DNA of 64,000 bases, taken from contig VZTJ01004774.1 in assembly GCA_013397795.1 (NCBI GenBank), positions 197,960 to 261,959 on the forward strand, given 5' to 3'. The notes under the pieces were generated by a model, which was not told the DNA's origin, made no database searches, and worked only from the letters and a program-made list of their open reading frames with translations. The translations under genes and the position numbers were made by a program. This DNA comes from Orthonyx spaldingii. Taxonomy: Eukaryota; Chordata; Aves; Passeriformes; Orthonychidae. Position 1 is the first letter of the stretch. Each line of letters begins with the position of its first letter. This document shows positions 24,124-36,899 of the stretch, piece after piece.

Positions 24124-25541
24124 GGCCTTCCACAGAATGGGTAATGTTGAAAGGGACCACAGTGGGTCATCTGGTCCAACCTCCCTGCTCAAGCAGGGTA
24201 ATTTTCGAGCACATTGCACAGAATAATATCCAGATGGTTCTGGAATATCTCCATTGAGGGAGGCTCCACAACCTCTCCAGTCAATCAGTTCCATCGCTTG
24301 GTCACCTGCACAGTAAATAACTTCTTCCTCATATTCCATTGGAACTTCCTGTGCATCAGTCTCCTGTTTCCTCTTGCCCTATTGCGTGGCAGCACTGAGA
24401 AGAGCCTGGTTCCATCCTCTTGACACCCTTCCTTCAGATATTTATATACATTGATGAGGCCCCTCCTCGGTCATCTTGAGACTGAACAGACCCAACTCTC
24501 TTGGCCTTTCCTTGTAACAAAAATGTTCAATTCCCTTAATCACCTCTGTTGCCCTCCACTGGACCCACTCCAGGAACTCAATGTCACTCTTGTCCTGAGG
24601 ATCTCAGAACTGGACACAGCACTGCAGATGTGGCCTCACCAGGGCTGAGTAGAGGGGCAGGATCACCTCCACTGACCTGCTGGCAGTGCTCTTCCTAATG
24701 CACCCAAGGACACCATTGGCTGCCTTGGCCACAATGGCTCACTGCTGGCTCATGGATAGCTTGTTGTCCACCAGGACCCACAGGTCCTTCTCTATAGAGC
24801 TGCTTTCCAGCAGTTTGGCCCCCAGCCTGTACTAGTACAGGGGGTTATTCTGCCCCAGGCACAGGACCCTGCAATTACACTTGTTGAACTTCAGACCCTT
24901 CTTTTCTGCCCACCTCTCCAAACTCCTGAGGTCATTTTGAAGGGCTTCACAGCCCTCTGAGGTATCAGTCCAGCTTTGTGTCGTCAGTGAACTTGCTGCC
25001 TCTTCCCCCAAGGCACTGATGAACAAGTTAAACAGTACTGTGCCCAGTACTGAATCTTGGCAGACACCACTAAGTGACAGGCCTCCAACTAGATGTTGTG
25101 CCACTATAATGCTCTGGCATCTATTGTTCAACCAGTTCTCAATCCACCTCACTGGTCATTAATCCAGTTCACACTTCCTGATTTTGCCTGTGAGGTTATT
25201 GTGAGAGGCAGTGTCAAAAGCCTTGTTGCAATAGAGGTAGACAGTACACACTGCCCTCCCCTCATCCATCCAGGTAGTTGTCTCATCATAGAAGGCCATC
25301 AGGTTGGTCAAGAATGATTTGCCTTTAGTGAATCCATGCTGACTACTCCTGATTCCCATCTTGTCATCCATATGGATAGAGGTGGCCTCCAGAATGAGGT
25401 GCTCCCATCATCTTTCCAGGGATTGATGTGAGGCTGACTGGCTGGTAGTTCCCTGGGTCCTCCTTGCTCTTTTTGAAGACCAGGGTGATATTTCTCAGGC
25501 ACCTCTCCTGATCACCACGACCTTTCAAAGACCAATGAGTG
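24124..25541 (-). mobile_element. CR1 LINE fragment with reverse transcriptase remnant
   Basis: On the minus strand the element carries CR1 pol pieces. SSQHGFTKGKSFLTNLMAFY and NKAFDTASHN lie at about 25200-25371, W-I-E-N-W-L-N plus SVLGTVLFNLFI lie at 25050-25150, and FNKCNCRVLCLGQNNP ends near 24835. The 3' untranslated part runs to about 24124, near the CCAACCTCCCTGCTCAAGCA block typical of CR1 ends. Stops and shifts split the frame and the endonuclease half is absent (5'-truncated). It is the only retroelement here lying in the same orientation as ITGA9. Normal CR1 proteins are about 900 codons, and less than a third remains. Confidence 0.92.
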
Positions 25542-28500
25542 GCCATGAGTGGCCTTGCTTTGGTGTCATGGCAATGAGACTTGAAAACATATCAAACAGA
25601 CATGAACTAAACTCTACATATTTAGCATTAGCCAAACATATTCCCATAACTAGTATCACAATATTCAAAACAGCTCTCAAACATGGACCATTTCTTCAAC
25701 CAAGAAAAAGAATAATTTTAGCATTTCAGATACTAGCACAAAGCTTTTGTCAGACTTTTAAAGGCATTTTGCTGAACAAAGACCTTCCTAAGCAGCAGAC
25801 TGTCCCTCACAGCCAGTGTAAGGGAAATACCAAACAGAGATCAAACACAGACTTTCTGCCTTCCTTGTATTTCCGAGCCAGCCTGGAAAGATGATCGGAT
25901 GTGGCAGTCCAGTTTTCACAGATGCTAAGGTTAGCATCCGTTTTATGGACACAAGTCTGATGACTATTTCTTAGATAACAAGACATTAATGTTATTTTCC
26001 TTTCTGACTCTAAAAACCGCAAACTCCTTATATTTTATGTATTGCCAACATTATTGAAGAGACCATTCAAGCAGTCTCTGGATGTTAAAGGAGGTGCTGC
26101 CTTCTCTTCACTACTCAGAGAGCAAATGTTAACATATCATAACCTCCAGCACAATAGACCTGTATGCACTTCATCCTGCCAAAAGACAGAGCAAGAAACA
26201 GCTGCAGAGAATAAATCGTACGTAATCTCTATAGCAAGAGCTTCACATTTCAGGTTTGAAGCACATTGGCTAGAAGACCCTGGCTGCAACTTTTGCAGTC
26301 ACAGCTTGAGCTAACAGGGTAGAGCTTCTTATCTATCTGGTTTCCTCTAGCACTCTGGAATCAACATACATGCATTTAAAAAACCCATTCATGGCTTTGT
26401 GGTTTGTAGAGGAGCAGGGATGTTGTGCATGTTAATGTCTCTAGCCATCTTAAGTCCTCAAAATGTGCCTGCATTAATACACAGTAACTGCAATGAGTTT
26501 TGGTGAAGTAGGTACCAACAACAAAAAATCCAAGCCAAACCCAAATCAAATGAGACTTGAGCAGACAGTGAGTTTATATTGCATACCTGGAGTATCAGAA
26601 AGAAGGCAATACAGTCAGTGGCAGGATGCCAGGGAAGCAAGCCATCCCTGGGGTGAAAGTTGGAAGCAGAGGGTGATTGGTACTAAAGAGAAGCACATCA
26701 TCTGCACCTACTGCTTGACTAGCTCGCCATCGTGCAGTCTCTGAAAGTCATTCTTGGGCAAACTTTGAATTCCCTGTCCTTTCCACCCCAGCAGCACAGC
26801 CTCTACAGGGTGGCTGACAGGTTGAGGAGCACAAGGCAGCCCCCAGCTCAGCACACTTCCCACAGCCCTGACCTATAGGGAAGACAAAAGTGATAAGAGT
26901 AACTGATGCCAAAGATAAGGGATATGGGGTTGGCAAAATATCCCAGAGAGGGCAGTAGGGCCAGCAGCTGGTTCAAATAAAACACATGCAACAGTTACAG
27001 AGTGGATTAGATGTTTGTTTTCAGACTCTGATAAAATGCCAGGGAAAAACCGTGAAAAACATCATCTTGATGACATATGAGGATTTTTAGTTTCATATTT
27101 ATCTTTTGCATTTTGCACTGTACATGCAGGATTTGAAAGTGGGGAAGCCCAGGAAGCGGTGCAGCTTGCCATTTAGCTTTATGTAGCTCACACCTCAATC
27201 AGGTTTTACGCAGTGTAACTGCCTTTCTGGAAAATAACTGAGATTTCCACCCAACCACTGATTTTTGCAATGTCGAACCCAGATGTACAAGGGCACCTAC
27301 CAGTTAATCTTCTACCTGTGCCAAACACTTGCTATATCCTGATGGCTATATCTTGGTTATCAAATTAAGAAGAATCAAAAAAAATTTTAAAATGTTTTAA
27401 AACACTTTATTTCAGTAAAGCATGTAGGCAAGAAGTTAAGAAGTTAACTGAGTAGGAATTTTTGAAAGTAATTAAAGTTCATACTCTGTCAAAGCCCTTT
27501 GCGGAAGAGGTACATGCTACTGCACCAGTACTTACAAAGAAAAGAAACATACTTCAGCAAAAGCTGATTTAAAATACAAATTTAAATTTTTTCTTTTCTT
27601 TTTACTTATGTATATTAAATGAATTTTATGTACTTGCATCATGAGCCACAGCACCACAGAAGGCACAGGCTTATAAAATAAAGCTATTTTGTTTCAGTAT
27701 TATTACCTAGATTATTTCTGGTCTTTCAAACCACACTGCACTGCTGCTTGACTTTTCCATTCAAGTACTGTTATGCTTCGGGGGACTTCAGCTGTAAGGA
27801 CACCATTCTCCTATACGCCTGTACCTATAGGCACATACATCCCTTTTATACATTTATTTATTTACATATACTAAGAAAAGCAGTATTTTCTTAAAAAATA
27901 CAAATATGAGGCTTCCTTGTAACCTGCTTGTCTCTATCCCTGGGCAATTAACCGTATTTTATTGCTATTGTGTATTGTATTCCTTTACCTAAGTGTATGT
28001 TTCTACCTGACAGACTGTAGTGCAAAGACAAGAAGATCTATAAAAGGAATGCTATAGTAGCAAATGGAAAGGTGAAACAACAAAATGAATTACTTAACAT
28101 GATGAAAACAATAAGGCAGCAAATAATTCACTGGTAAGGAGGCTGCAAAGCTACTGGGGAAAGCTCCAGCCAGGCATCAAAAAGGTAAGTTGGAGAGAAC
28201 TTAAATGCTGAGTGTTTCTGAAAAACAAGAGGTTGGAGATGGATTGCTGAGTGGAAGAGGTATTCCCACATGCATTATAAAAACAGCACGGACATCATGA
28301 ACACTGTCCAGTACCACAGGTTGCTCCTTCCAACACAGACATGGAGAACAGGCCAAAGTCAAGAGTCCTCCATGCTGCAGGCAGACAGCAAAAGCTTAGG
28401 TTCATGAATATACATTTAAATCTCTTTGCATATATATATGCCTATAAAGTCACCTTCCGAGTCTTCCCAACCATAAACGTATTTTTGTAAGGTTTTTTTG

Positions 28501-28608
28501 TCATTGTTTTCCCCCAAAATATATTGTTTTATCATTGCAAATATAAACATACCTAAATTCTGAGCAGAAAAAAAATCCATGGAGGACAATCACTTGCCTG
28601 TGTTGCTT

Positions 28609-29192
28609 TGTCTTGGTTTACGACAATTTAACAGGAACACTCTACAGTGAGTTCTCCCCCTTTGTTTTAACCAAACCCTTTCCACCAATAAGGAGAAACC
28701 GAATACCAGTAGGTATAAGTGAGAAAATATCGGTTTAGTAGTGAGAGGAAAGATGTGTGCCAATGTCTTTTCAAACAATTTGATGGGTGAAGGGATGGGT
28801 GCTAACGTCTTTGAAATGGGTCTTAATGTCTCAACTGACTTTGGGCAGCAGGTTCATTACAGAGCCCACATACCTGAGCTCTTGAAATAGAAGAGGGTCT
28901 GCACAAGCCTGAACTTCTGAACTTTGGGGTAAAATAGGTTCGGGGGGGATATGGGGCAGGCTGTTCTAGAAGGCTGTACCTTCCTAGTACCTCAGCCAAT
29001 GGGGAAAGGAAAAGGGCAACATGTGGCCGGGACTTAAGATGAGAGGGGGCTGCGCCCTCTGAAACCTCGAGAGAGAAAACCCTGTGGACATGTGCCCCGG
29101 TGGACTCTCTCCCTTTATTTGAATAAAGTTGAAGGATTCCTCTGTCTCCTTTTTGGACATACACCACTGATGTTTTGTGGATTTTCCTGACA
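28609..29192 (+). mobile_element. LTR-like segment, class I related (5' limit uncertain)
   Basis: The 3' part (about 28905-29192) resembles the class I provirus LTR: CTAGTACCTCAGCCAATGGGG, then GAGGGGGCTGCGCCCTCTG, CCCTTTATTTGAATAAAGTT (AATAAA 29122-29127) and CTCCTTTTTGGACATA, ending TTTCCTGACA. The segment from 28609 (TGTCTTGGTTTACGAC) to about 28905 may be its U3 or part of a different LTR. No matching target-site duplication was found for either start, so the left boundary is a guess. Confidence 0.7.
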
Positions 29193-29306
29193 CTAGTAAG
29201 CACAACAGCAACAGGCAAAAAAACCCCAGTAAATAATCACTAGATACAAAGTTGCTGCATCTCACAGAACCCCACCAGAGACAAAGAGAAACTTGAAAAG
29301 GCAGAG

Positions 29307-29720
29307 TGTAGAGTATGGGGTTATATTAAAGTTGTTAAGGCTTGTGCTCTCCAGAAGGCCCTATGGGAAAGGCAGAGCTGCAGGCTGGACAGTTGGAAGT
29401 CGGCTGAGGGGTGAGAGGCAGTTGTGAGTGAGGAGAGAGTCAGCTGAATGACAGTTGGAAGCGAGATTGTGATTGGTTGAAGGAACGCGTAGACAGCATA
29501 TGAACAGGAAGCTGATTGGGTGATAGGATGTGTAGGCGGCAGCACTGCAGCTGAGCCAGCCAATGAGCAACGTTCTTCTGTTAAGATCTGCTGTGCTTCG
29601 GTTTGGTTTTGGTTGCAACCAGTGAAAATTAAGGGTATAAAGAGGGGGAAATTTCTAGTAATAAACAGATCTTCCTTGGACATACAGCAGGGTCTGTGTG
29701 CTTTGTTCCCCATTGCTACA
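29307..29720 (+). mobile_element. Probable LTR, ERVK-like
   Basis: The segment starts TGTAGAGTATGGGG and ends CCATTGCTACA. TATAAA at 29636-29641 is followed by AATAAA at 29660-29665, typical LTR spacing. Flanking hexamers GCAGAG and GAAGAC agree at only four of six bases, so a decayed duplication is possible but unproven. ORFs in it show no domain. The sequence from 29721 to about 30350 could be unrelated intron or retroviral leader; I recognised no primer-binding site. Confidence 0.6.
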
Positions 29721-32700
29721 GAAGACTGACCCATCCTAAGATGGTGGTCACCACAGCTGAGCGCATGGCTCTGAAGACAAAGGGAAATGGTAGCAAACCC
29801 TCCCATGAAGGTAGGAGCTTATGAAGCAGTTCTAGTGGCAGGTAGGAATTGCTGGCATGTATGGGATCAATGTTGCTGCTTGCTGCTGCCTCCTGACACC
29901 TGCTGGACTCCACCGGTTTTGGTGTTGCTGCCTTGGGTCCCTACTCTGATGGAAGACGAGGGAAGGAAAGAACGGACTCTCAGCACTGGTTCGTGGTGGC
30001 CTGCCACCAGACCAACTCTGGTTCCACAAGTGTTGCAAAATTCACTCCGAAACAGTTTCTGATTGCAAAATGCAGATTCTCCACTTGCTACTGTTGCAAG
30101 TAGAGGCAAGAAAAGGCCAAGAGGCAAGCCAAACCTCTTGAGGGAGAGAGAGACAGCCTGGGTGTCCCAACTTTTAAAAAGACCTGGGTACCACCTCCCC
30201 ATTTCGGTTTCTGGTTGCAGGGTCTTAAAGAGACAGTAACAATTTTGGGCATAGATAGATAGGGGATACGGTAACATTTTAGGTTACCCTGGATATGCAT
30301 TAAACCTGGAATGACTGAGCTAGAAATAAAAGAACAGTGGACTCTATCCAGAAGGCAGTAAAGGTTCAAAGGCTTGATGGAGCATATTTATACTTAGTGG
30401 ATAGCACCAGACAGCTATTAGCAGCCTTAAGCTTTATAGGTCACTGTGTTGCAGGACCAGCAGACATTTTATCTGGGGTTGCCTTTTCATGCAGTCAGCT
30501 TTGCATTCCCTCACTGTCAATTGAGGAAGACTCGGAGGCATTTGGCTGGTTTTGTTGTAGTAAAATCCAACTAATTCTTCCTTCCACACTTCCAAAGGCT
30601 GTCCTTGCACTCCTTAAGAGCACTCCTCCTCTTCCTGCACACAAGCAGTGAGCAGAAAATGTGGACTCCTTGATCTGGTATTTGACGACTGTGTTCTCAT
30701 AGAGCTTATTTTTGGTTTTGCTCACATGTAGAGAAGAAGAGAGCCAAACCTTCATGTGAACTAATATGATGAGGAAAATAAAGTATGTCTCCTGAAAATA
30801 CAACGCCAGTTTCAGACAATCTATACCTATGTTAATACCACTGTCATCACAGAGCCAAATCCAAACTCTGATCACCTTCTTCATGTGATTTGTCTACTAT
30901 AAGAGCTCAAATGGCCTACTGTAACTGGAGCCAAAAATATATAATTACAAATCACATAAAATCATATCCAAATCCAGAGAAATGACTTCTGAGAATTGCA
31001 CAAATGCATATGTTTTAAAAAATGGGTTAATTTCAAGGACAGCCTGCTACCCAAATTAGAGATACTCACATACGCTTTTGTATTTCTCTTACAAATTTTC
31101 TATTGAACTTTCTGACAAAGTTGGTGTTTATATGGGTGGTCCACTGGTATTTCTTATACTATCCTCAAAAATGCCAGCCTTCTTTTTCCATTTGTTTTCC
31201 TTCTCCATTTATGTTCTTTACAGAGAGTTTGCACTCTGATATTGTAGACTATACTGTAAAAGTGGCAATTGAAATAATGGTACCTGGTCCTAAAGAACCA
31301 TTTAAATGTGATAATAAGCCCACACTTAGCTGTAGAAAACAAAAAGGTCTTTTCAACCTTAGCATGATAAAGTGTTTAAGACATGTTAGGGAACACTGTC
31401 ATAAACAGACTCATCGTAAGTCCATGCACAACTGTGCAGAAGGAGCTGCTATCCAGCAGTCTACAGTCAATGAAGAGTACAGGATGAGCTTTAAAAATGA
31501 AGAGAAGAGTATGAACATTTTCTTCCTCCAGTCTCTATTTCCAGCTGAGTAGTTGTGGCTTGCAACAACTACCCTTTCCCTTCCACAAGAAGAAAACACA
31601 GAAAAATGAATACCTTGAGCCAAGCCATGTCTTCAATTTTTGCCTGAACATGACCCTGTGCAAAACATACAGCAATGCTGAAGCTGGCATATGGAAATAT
31701 CATAAAGCAGAGAAGAAATGGCACTCACATGAGAAAAGACTTGAAACTACAGATTAATGTTACATGGCTGCAACATGTCAAGCATGCTCTTTTACAGCTA
31801 GGGCTTCCCAGGAACTAGAAGCAAGGTCTTGTTTGAAGGTTAAGATAGCTTTCCAACACACAGAGTGTGCTTCATAATGCAACTCAAGGCTTGACAAAAG
31901 GCTTTCTGAGAATAGGAAAAGGACAATTTCTTTTCTTGCTTAATTTCCTTTTTTTTCCCCTAAGCATTAGATAACAATGAAATACAGCAGAGCTTCCATT
32001 CCTAGATAAAAGCATTTCTAAATTTTGAACATTAAATAATAGCAATGTGACACATTTTAAAGTGTGCCTATCATTCTTAGATATTCTAAAACCCTTTACA
32101 GATGAAAATATTTGTCATATACTGGCTTCTTCCATTTTGGTTGGGGCATGGGTCTCACAGTCAGGTGTTACTTCAGTCATTACTGAAATTTTGCCATAAA
32201 ATCGCAAGACATGTTCTGTGCAAGCTGCAGAACTAAGGAGAGGCCAAGCAATGTATTAACAGCCAGGACTGCAGGCCACTTACAAGGCACATTCCCAGCC
32301 ATGGCTATGTTTTTCATTTTAACTTCCAAGCCTATTGTATAGAAAGGTACAAAAACCTGACAAAGTAAATAAAACAGAATGAAAAAAAGAAGTTCCTGTC
32401 ACATAAAGGAATTCCTTTTCCTGACAGGTCTAATGAAACACAAATTTAAGGCTATATTTACAGACATGATTGTTGAGGGATATATCCAGTGCAAGCAGCT
32501 GGGTTTGCAAGCCGCACACTGAGATGCCTAAATGTAGATTGATCTGCGGGTAGGAGCCTGAGACAAGAGGCTGTGTGAACTGGCTGGTGCCAGCCAGGTG
32601 AATGGACACTGAGAGACACAGTACCAGCAGTGAACTGCCAGACTTTTGGATAACAAAAGTCAGGAAGACCAGTGGCACCAAAAAGGTAGGAGACACAGCA

Positions 32701-33252
32701 GGAGCAGAGGACTCAGGAGGAAGAGGGAAATAAACACAAAATGTGATATCAGCTCATACTTGATTTTTACCAGCTCAGCACAATAAAAAAAAGTTAAATG
32801 AATTTCTGAAAGTTTAGACACCCTTGTCCATTTTCACAGCTCCCAAAATATCATTAATGCTTCTAAATATTTCATTCTGGCATATGTGAAAAGACACTGC
32901 TGAGGTTTCAAGTCTCTTCTAGGTTTTCAGGGGTAATTTCGATTAGATTAAAGCAAATGTTAACCCTAAATCAGGAAGCTAAACCTAATTTTTGCATTAA
33001 TGCCTCAAGGGTATTTTAGCTGGTACAACACAGATCATGCTGGTTCGACATAACATCATTCACTCTGTTGACATGGTTATCACAGAGAACAAAACCACAA
33101 AAACACAGTTCACAGTACTGTTAGTCTAGTCAGACAAAGTCTGGGCACTCTTGTGGGCTAGCTCAGGCACAAATCCCAGTTTGTATAGAGCTCTCAGTGA
33201 TTTCCAGCTCACTGGGATAAGGAAACATTTCTCTTCAGGTTTATGTACTCAC

Positions 33253-33354
33253 TGTTTTTTCTTCTGGGCTCCCACCGGGCACCTCCACAACTCTGAGGTC
33301 ATGGTCCACTTGCAGCCTTGCCCTTGTGACAAACTGGATGACCGATGAACTGTC
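33253..33354 (-). CDS. ITGA9: ITGA9 exon (probably exon 26), membrane-proximal stalk
   Basis: A 102-bp minus-strand exon (34 codons, phase 0 both ends), with acceptor CAG at 33357-33355 and donor ACA|GTGAGT at 33253/33252. It reads DSSSVIQFVTRARLQVD, then LRVVEVPGGSPEEKT, aligning with the human DSSSVIQFMSRAKVKVD segment. It forms the last part of the calf-2 domain before the membrane. An (AAC)n-type low-complexity run lies just upstream of its acceptor at 33386-33417. The next exon is about 18.6 kb away, across the intron that holds the nested provirus. Confidence 0.96.
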
Positions 33355-35679
33355 CTGAGAAGTAAAAAGATGAAAACCTGGACTTAACAACAACAAACAC
33401 AACTACAACAACAACAGCACTAACCACCCCTGCCATAAAAGCCCAAAGAACCACCAAACATTTACCAGTGTAATAAATACACCCAGACAATGCTTAATGA
33501 AGGGTAGGTTGACAGCTAAGTACTAGCCTGGTTACAACTCTGCTTTGAAAAAATATACTTTATGCTCATAACAGACAGATATAACTGAGCACATTATTTC
33601 AGATTATAGCAGAATCAGGCATGTTGGACTTTAAACACATACTTTGTATTTGGTTTGTTAATGTTTCGCACATTTACCATGAAAGCAAGACAGAACATTG
33701 CCAATGACACAGGCAGGCTCAATATTAACCATGAAAAGAAGTTCTAATTTGTTTTTCAAGTGAACATGTTAGAAAATATACCAAGTTTAAAATTTTTGTT
33801 TCATAACTTTAGTCAGGTTTGTTCGCCTTTGCCCCAGGGGAAGGGAACTGAAATATCTTTCCAAGGCATTGTTCCACTAGGTGAGGCCTGATGGGCTTAA
33901 CATCTCAGCAGACTGGGGAGTAGTCTAAAAGGTACCCAGAAAGATAAAGGCCATCAACAGAACATCAACGACCATCAGCAAATATCAACAACTATCAGTC
34001 CAGACACTGTCCCTGACATGGTTGGCGATACCTGGTCCAGAAAAGGCTGATAAGGAAATCAAGGAGTGAGGATCTAATTAACATCAGAGGTGAAGAAATC
34101 AGGGTCCAGCAGAAAACCAAATACTAGGAAATACGTAATTTAGACCCAATGAACATTAAACCAATGTATCTCTATGGGGTTTTGACTGTATAAAGTTTGG
34201 GGGGAAATCCTGTAAAACTCATGTGTAATGGAATGATTTTCTCTGGACACCCGGGCTATATGTGGATGAAATGATTTCTGTTGCACATCCTGGCCAGAAC
34301 AACATCCTGGCCAGAATAAAGTAATGACTTGATTCTCTAACACTAAAAATGTTGTTGGAGGGTTTTTGTTTTTCCCGCAGTTTTCAGTGACAAACAGAAA
34401 AATTATATACAGAAACTGGGATAAACTACAGTATATCCCAGGGGAAATACTTCTTATTTGAATCTGTGCATGGCAAATATCTGAATTACTCACTATATAC
34501 CTCCTCTCATTAATATATATTTCTTAAAAAAAAATGCCCGGTGCATTTTAACAGGCACATTTCAAGATGTCATTTCAACTTACAGATTAGTCATTTGTAT
34601 GCAGTTCACCTTGGGAAGGGTAAGTAATAAGTAGAAAATGTCATGCACTGGTGATACTCCAACGTGTAAACACTGTATGTCTTTTAAAAGGGTGTTGCTA
34701 AAAGTAATCTTAGAAGGGACCCAGCAGATGGAATGAATCCTGGGTATTCCCAAGTCTGAATTTCCCAGAAGCACATTTTGCATGCACTTAGTTACTTGTT
34801 TACATATTTCAGCATCTCTATAAGCATGTAATAAAAACCTGAAACTTCAGGCCTTGCCTACACTTCCTGTTTTCAAACACGAACAAACATTAAGACTCGT
34901 TGGTTTCGACTGGAAAAGCTCAGGGCTATTAATAACTTTAGTAAATGTTTTCTAATAAGGGCTCTCTCTGGTGCTTTAAATCTAACAGCTATCAAAGACA
35001 AGTTTATTTTAGTAGGCTCATGTTATCAGTTTTCTCCTCCAATTATCTTACACCCTCATAATCTTACAGTATCTTGCCACAATTACAGAGTCAGCACTTT
35101 TGTAAGTAAAGCAAAATAGGTCAAAATGCAATAAATCACAAAAAATTTAAAAGATTTGCTGTCTCATTCAGTGGCTTCAGAGAAGATAGAAATTAACTTA
35201 CAACCATTTGTGTCTTGTCACAAATGTTAAACTCAGCATTAATGTGGTCATGATGTATCTTCTTTGAATAATAATAATTTGAAGGAAAAATGACAAAAAA
35301 CTGCCATATCTCTGTTTACACAGAAAGATGATAGATAGCTGGTCACAGTTTACATTCACTTACATTTTTTAGAATTAAAACTTTCAGAAATCAATTCAAT
35401 TTTCAGAAATCTAGCCTTAACACCATGCACACAATTAGGAGTCTCATTTGACATTTTTCAATGTATACATTTCTGAACTAAATTTATTCTTTCTTAATGG
35501 GTAAGAACTAGGATTAACACCTTCATACACATTGTTAATAAGTAGGTCTGTTTTCTTTGACACCATGATTATTTTTCACACACTAGTAAAGAGAGGAAGA
35601 AATGCAAGTTTTGAGTTCATTGGTTCACATAAGCACACTTAAATTGGCATTGAAGACAACCTACAAGGAGAGCACGTAC
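33355..35679 (-). other. ITGA9: ITGA9 intron (about 2.3 kb) with one solo LTR
   Basis: Holds the (AAC)n-type run at 33386-33417 and the solo LTR at 33767-34392. From 34397 to 35679 it is AT-rich with nothing recognised. Confidence 0.9.
33767..34392 (+). mobile_element. Solo LTR, class I-like, TSD AACA
   Basis: It starts TGTTAGAAAATATACC and ends TTTTCAGTGACA. Flanks are AACA at 33763-33766 and 34393-34396, a 4-bp duplication typical of gammaretrovirus-like elements. TATAAA is at 34189-34194 and AATAAA at 34315-34320. A small internal tandem duplication (ACATCCTGGCCAGAA, twice near 34283-34316) lies just before the poly(A) signal. No internal retroviral sequence is present. Confidence 0.85.
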
Positions 35680-35799
35680 CTTCTTGAGTATCTCGGTATT
35701 GAGCAGCATGTAGATATTGATATCACAGGACTCTGCTTTAGGTAGCGAGCTTAAGTTGCAGCGTACAATTAAACAAGACGTGCCTGGTCTTTCACAGTC
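35680..35799 (-). CDS. ITGA9: ITGA9 exon (probably exon 25), calf region
   Basis: A 120-bp minus-strand exon (40 codons, phase 0 both ends), with acceptor TAG at 35802-35800 and donor AAG|GTACGT at 35680/35679. The peptide starts DCERPGTSC and ends DINIYMLLNTEILKK; the human protein has the same IYMLLNTEILKK ending. Four cysteines are present. CNLSS contains an N-L-S glycosylation sequon. The intron separating it from the preceding exon is only 600 bp, the shortest here. Confidence 0.97.
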
Positions 35800-36399
35800 C
35801 TACAGGAAATACGGAAAAAGTTGTTAGGCAAAGGAGGTAAAAATTCAGTGAAAAATTGTGTGACAGCAAACACACCAGAAAACTAAGTTATATAGTAAAC
35901 TGCTATAATAGAGCACTCCTGCATTGAAATACCAACTTTCAAGACCTGAAGACAGCTGGATACAGAAGCCTGCATGAAAGCAAGGCAGGTAAAACTCAGT
36001 CCTCTACAGAGCTGCTGAGCCAGGCAAGCATTCAGGGCTGGAAGGAACAGAACCACTGCTGCACATCAGCCCTCTGTGTGGGTCAGGCACTAAGTACAGT
36101 GCAATGACCCACTGCCCTCCATATGCCTTTTACAGAATATGGGAGCAAAGGCTCTGGTAACCAAGTGTGTGCTGCCATGTCAGCTAAATCCCTTTCCACT
36201 GCACTTCCTGAAACTTCCTACTTACTTTTAAAAATCAGACAATTACAAACACTAAATATCCCCCCCAACACATCATCAATACTGTTATATATGCTCTATA
36301 ATGAACTACCTGCTTCAGATCTTCATGTCAAACCATGCAAAATGTTTTGTAAAATATGCTATATGTTCAAGTGGTGCCATAAGTGGTACCATTTCTTAC
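35800..36399 (-). other. ITGA9: ITGA9 intron (600 bp)
   Basis: Short intron between two calf-region exons. I see no repeat or ORF of note; a 100-codon plus-strand frame overlapping the neighbouring exon is chance. Confidence 0.9.
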
Positions 36400-36525
36400 C
36401 AATACTTTTCTGCCAGACTTTGTGAAAAAAGCAAATATTGTGTGGAAAATATTTTCGTTCTCCTGAGGAACAACACACGGGCTGTGGTTTCTGTGGAAAG
36501 AACAGCTTCCTTTGTCCTGACCAAC
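36400..36525 (-). CDS. ITGA9: ITGA9 exon (probably exon 24), calf region
   Basis: A 126-bp minus-strand exon (42 codons, phase 0 both ends), with acceptor CAG at 36528-36526 and donor TTG|GTAAGA at 36400/36399. It reads VGQDKGSCSF at its start and ENIFHTIFAFFTKSGRKVL at its end, very close to human alpha-9. Two cysteines (GSC and SPC) probably form a calf-domain disulfide loop; this is inference from integrin alpha structure. NHSP is a poor glycosylation site because proline follows. It lies only about 0.5 kb from a CpG-rich, TATA-containing stretch at 37.0-37.5 kb, on the side upstream for the gene. Confidence 0.97.
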
Positions 36526-36899
36526 CTGCATGCACAATTATAAATCACAATTATTATTCTGAATTAAACGAAATTATACAAGAAGATTGAATTAGCCTGT
36601 CTGTAAAAATACACCTAAGTCTGAGCTAAATGTCTAGACTCCCATTAATAGTCAAAAGAGAAAAACAACCACCTTGGGAGTGGAATAACCCTGAAGAAAG
36701 TATCTGAAGTAAGCCAGATGAATCATGCACTGGAAATGCTTTGGCTGGATAGGATATGAACGTGTTTAACCTAGTTCGCATGTGGGTGTGTGTGTTCTAC
36801 ATGGTTGGAGATAGAGACAGAGGAGAAAAACCTCAGCAAAATATATGTTATGACATAGCATTTTAAGTCAATAGTCGTCCTAGTTACAGAGATAGTAGG

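Larger units (their letters stand above)
14645..33252 (-). other. ITGA9: ITGA9 intron (about 18.6 kb) with nested provirus, CR1 and LTRs
   Basis: Intron between the transmembrane exon and the exon at 33253-33354. It holds the ERVL LTR and class I provirus nest (15075-22938), a CR1 fragment (24124-25541) and two LTR-like segments (28.6-29.19 kb and 29.3-29.72 kb). The stretches 22944-24120, 25545-28600 and 30370-33250 look like ordinary AT-rich intron to me. No domain was recognised in their ORFs. Confidence 0.85.

Noticed and set aside
31103..31552. A 149-codon plus-strand frame
   Set aside because: No domain, no splice or promoter context, and no resemblance to a known family; judged a chance frame in intron.
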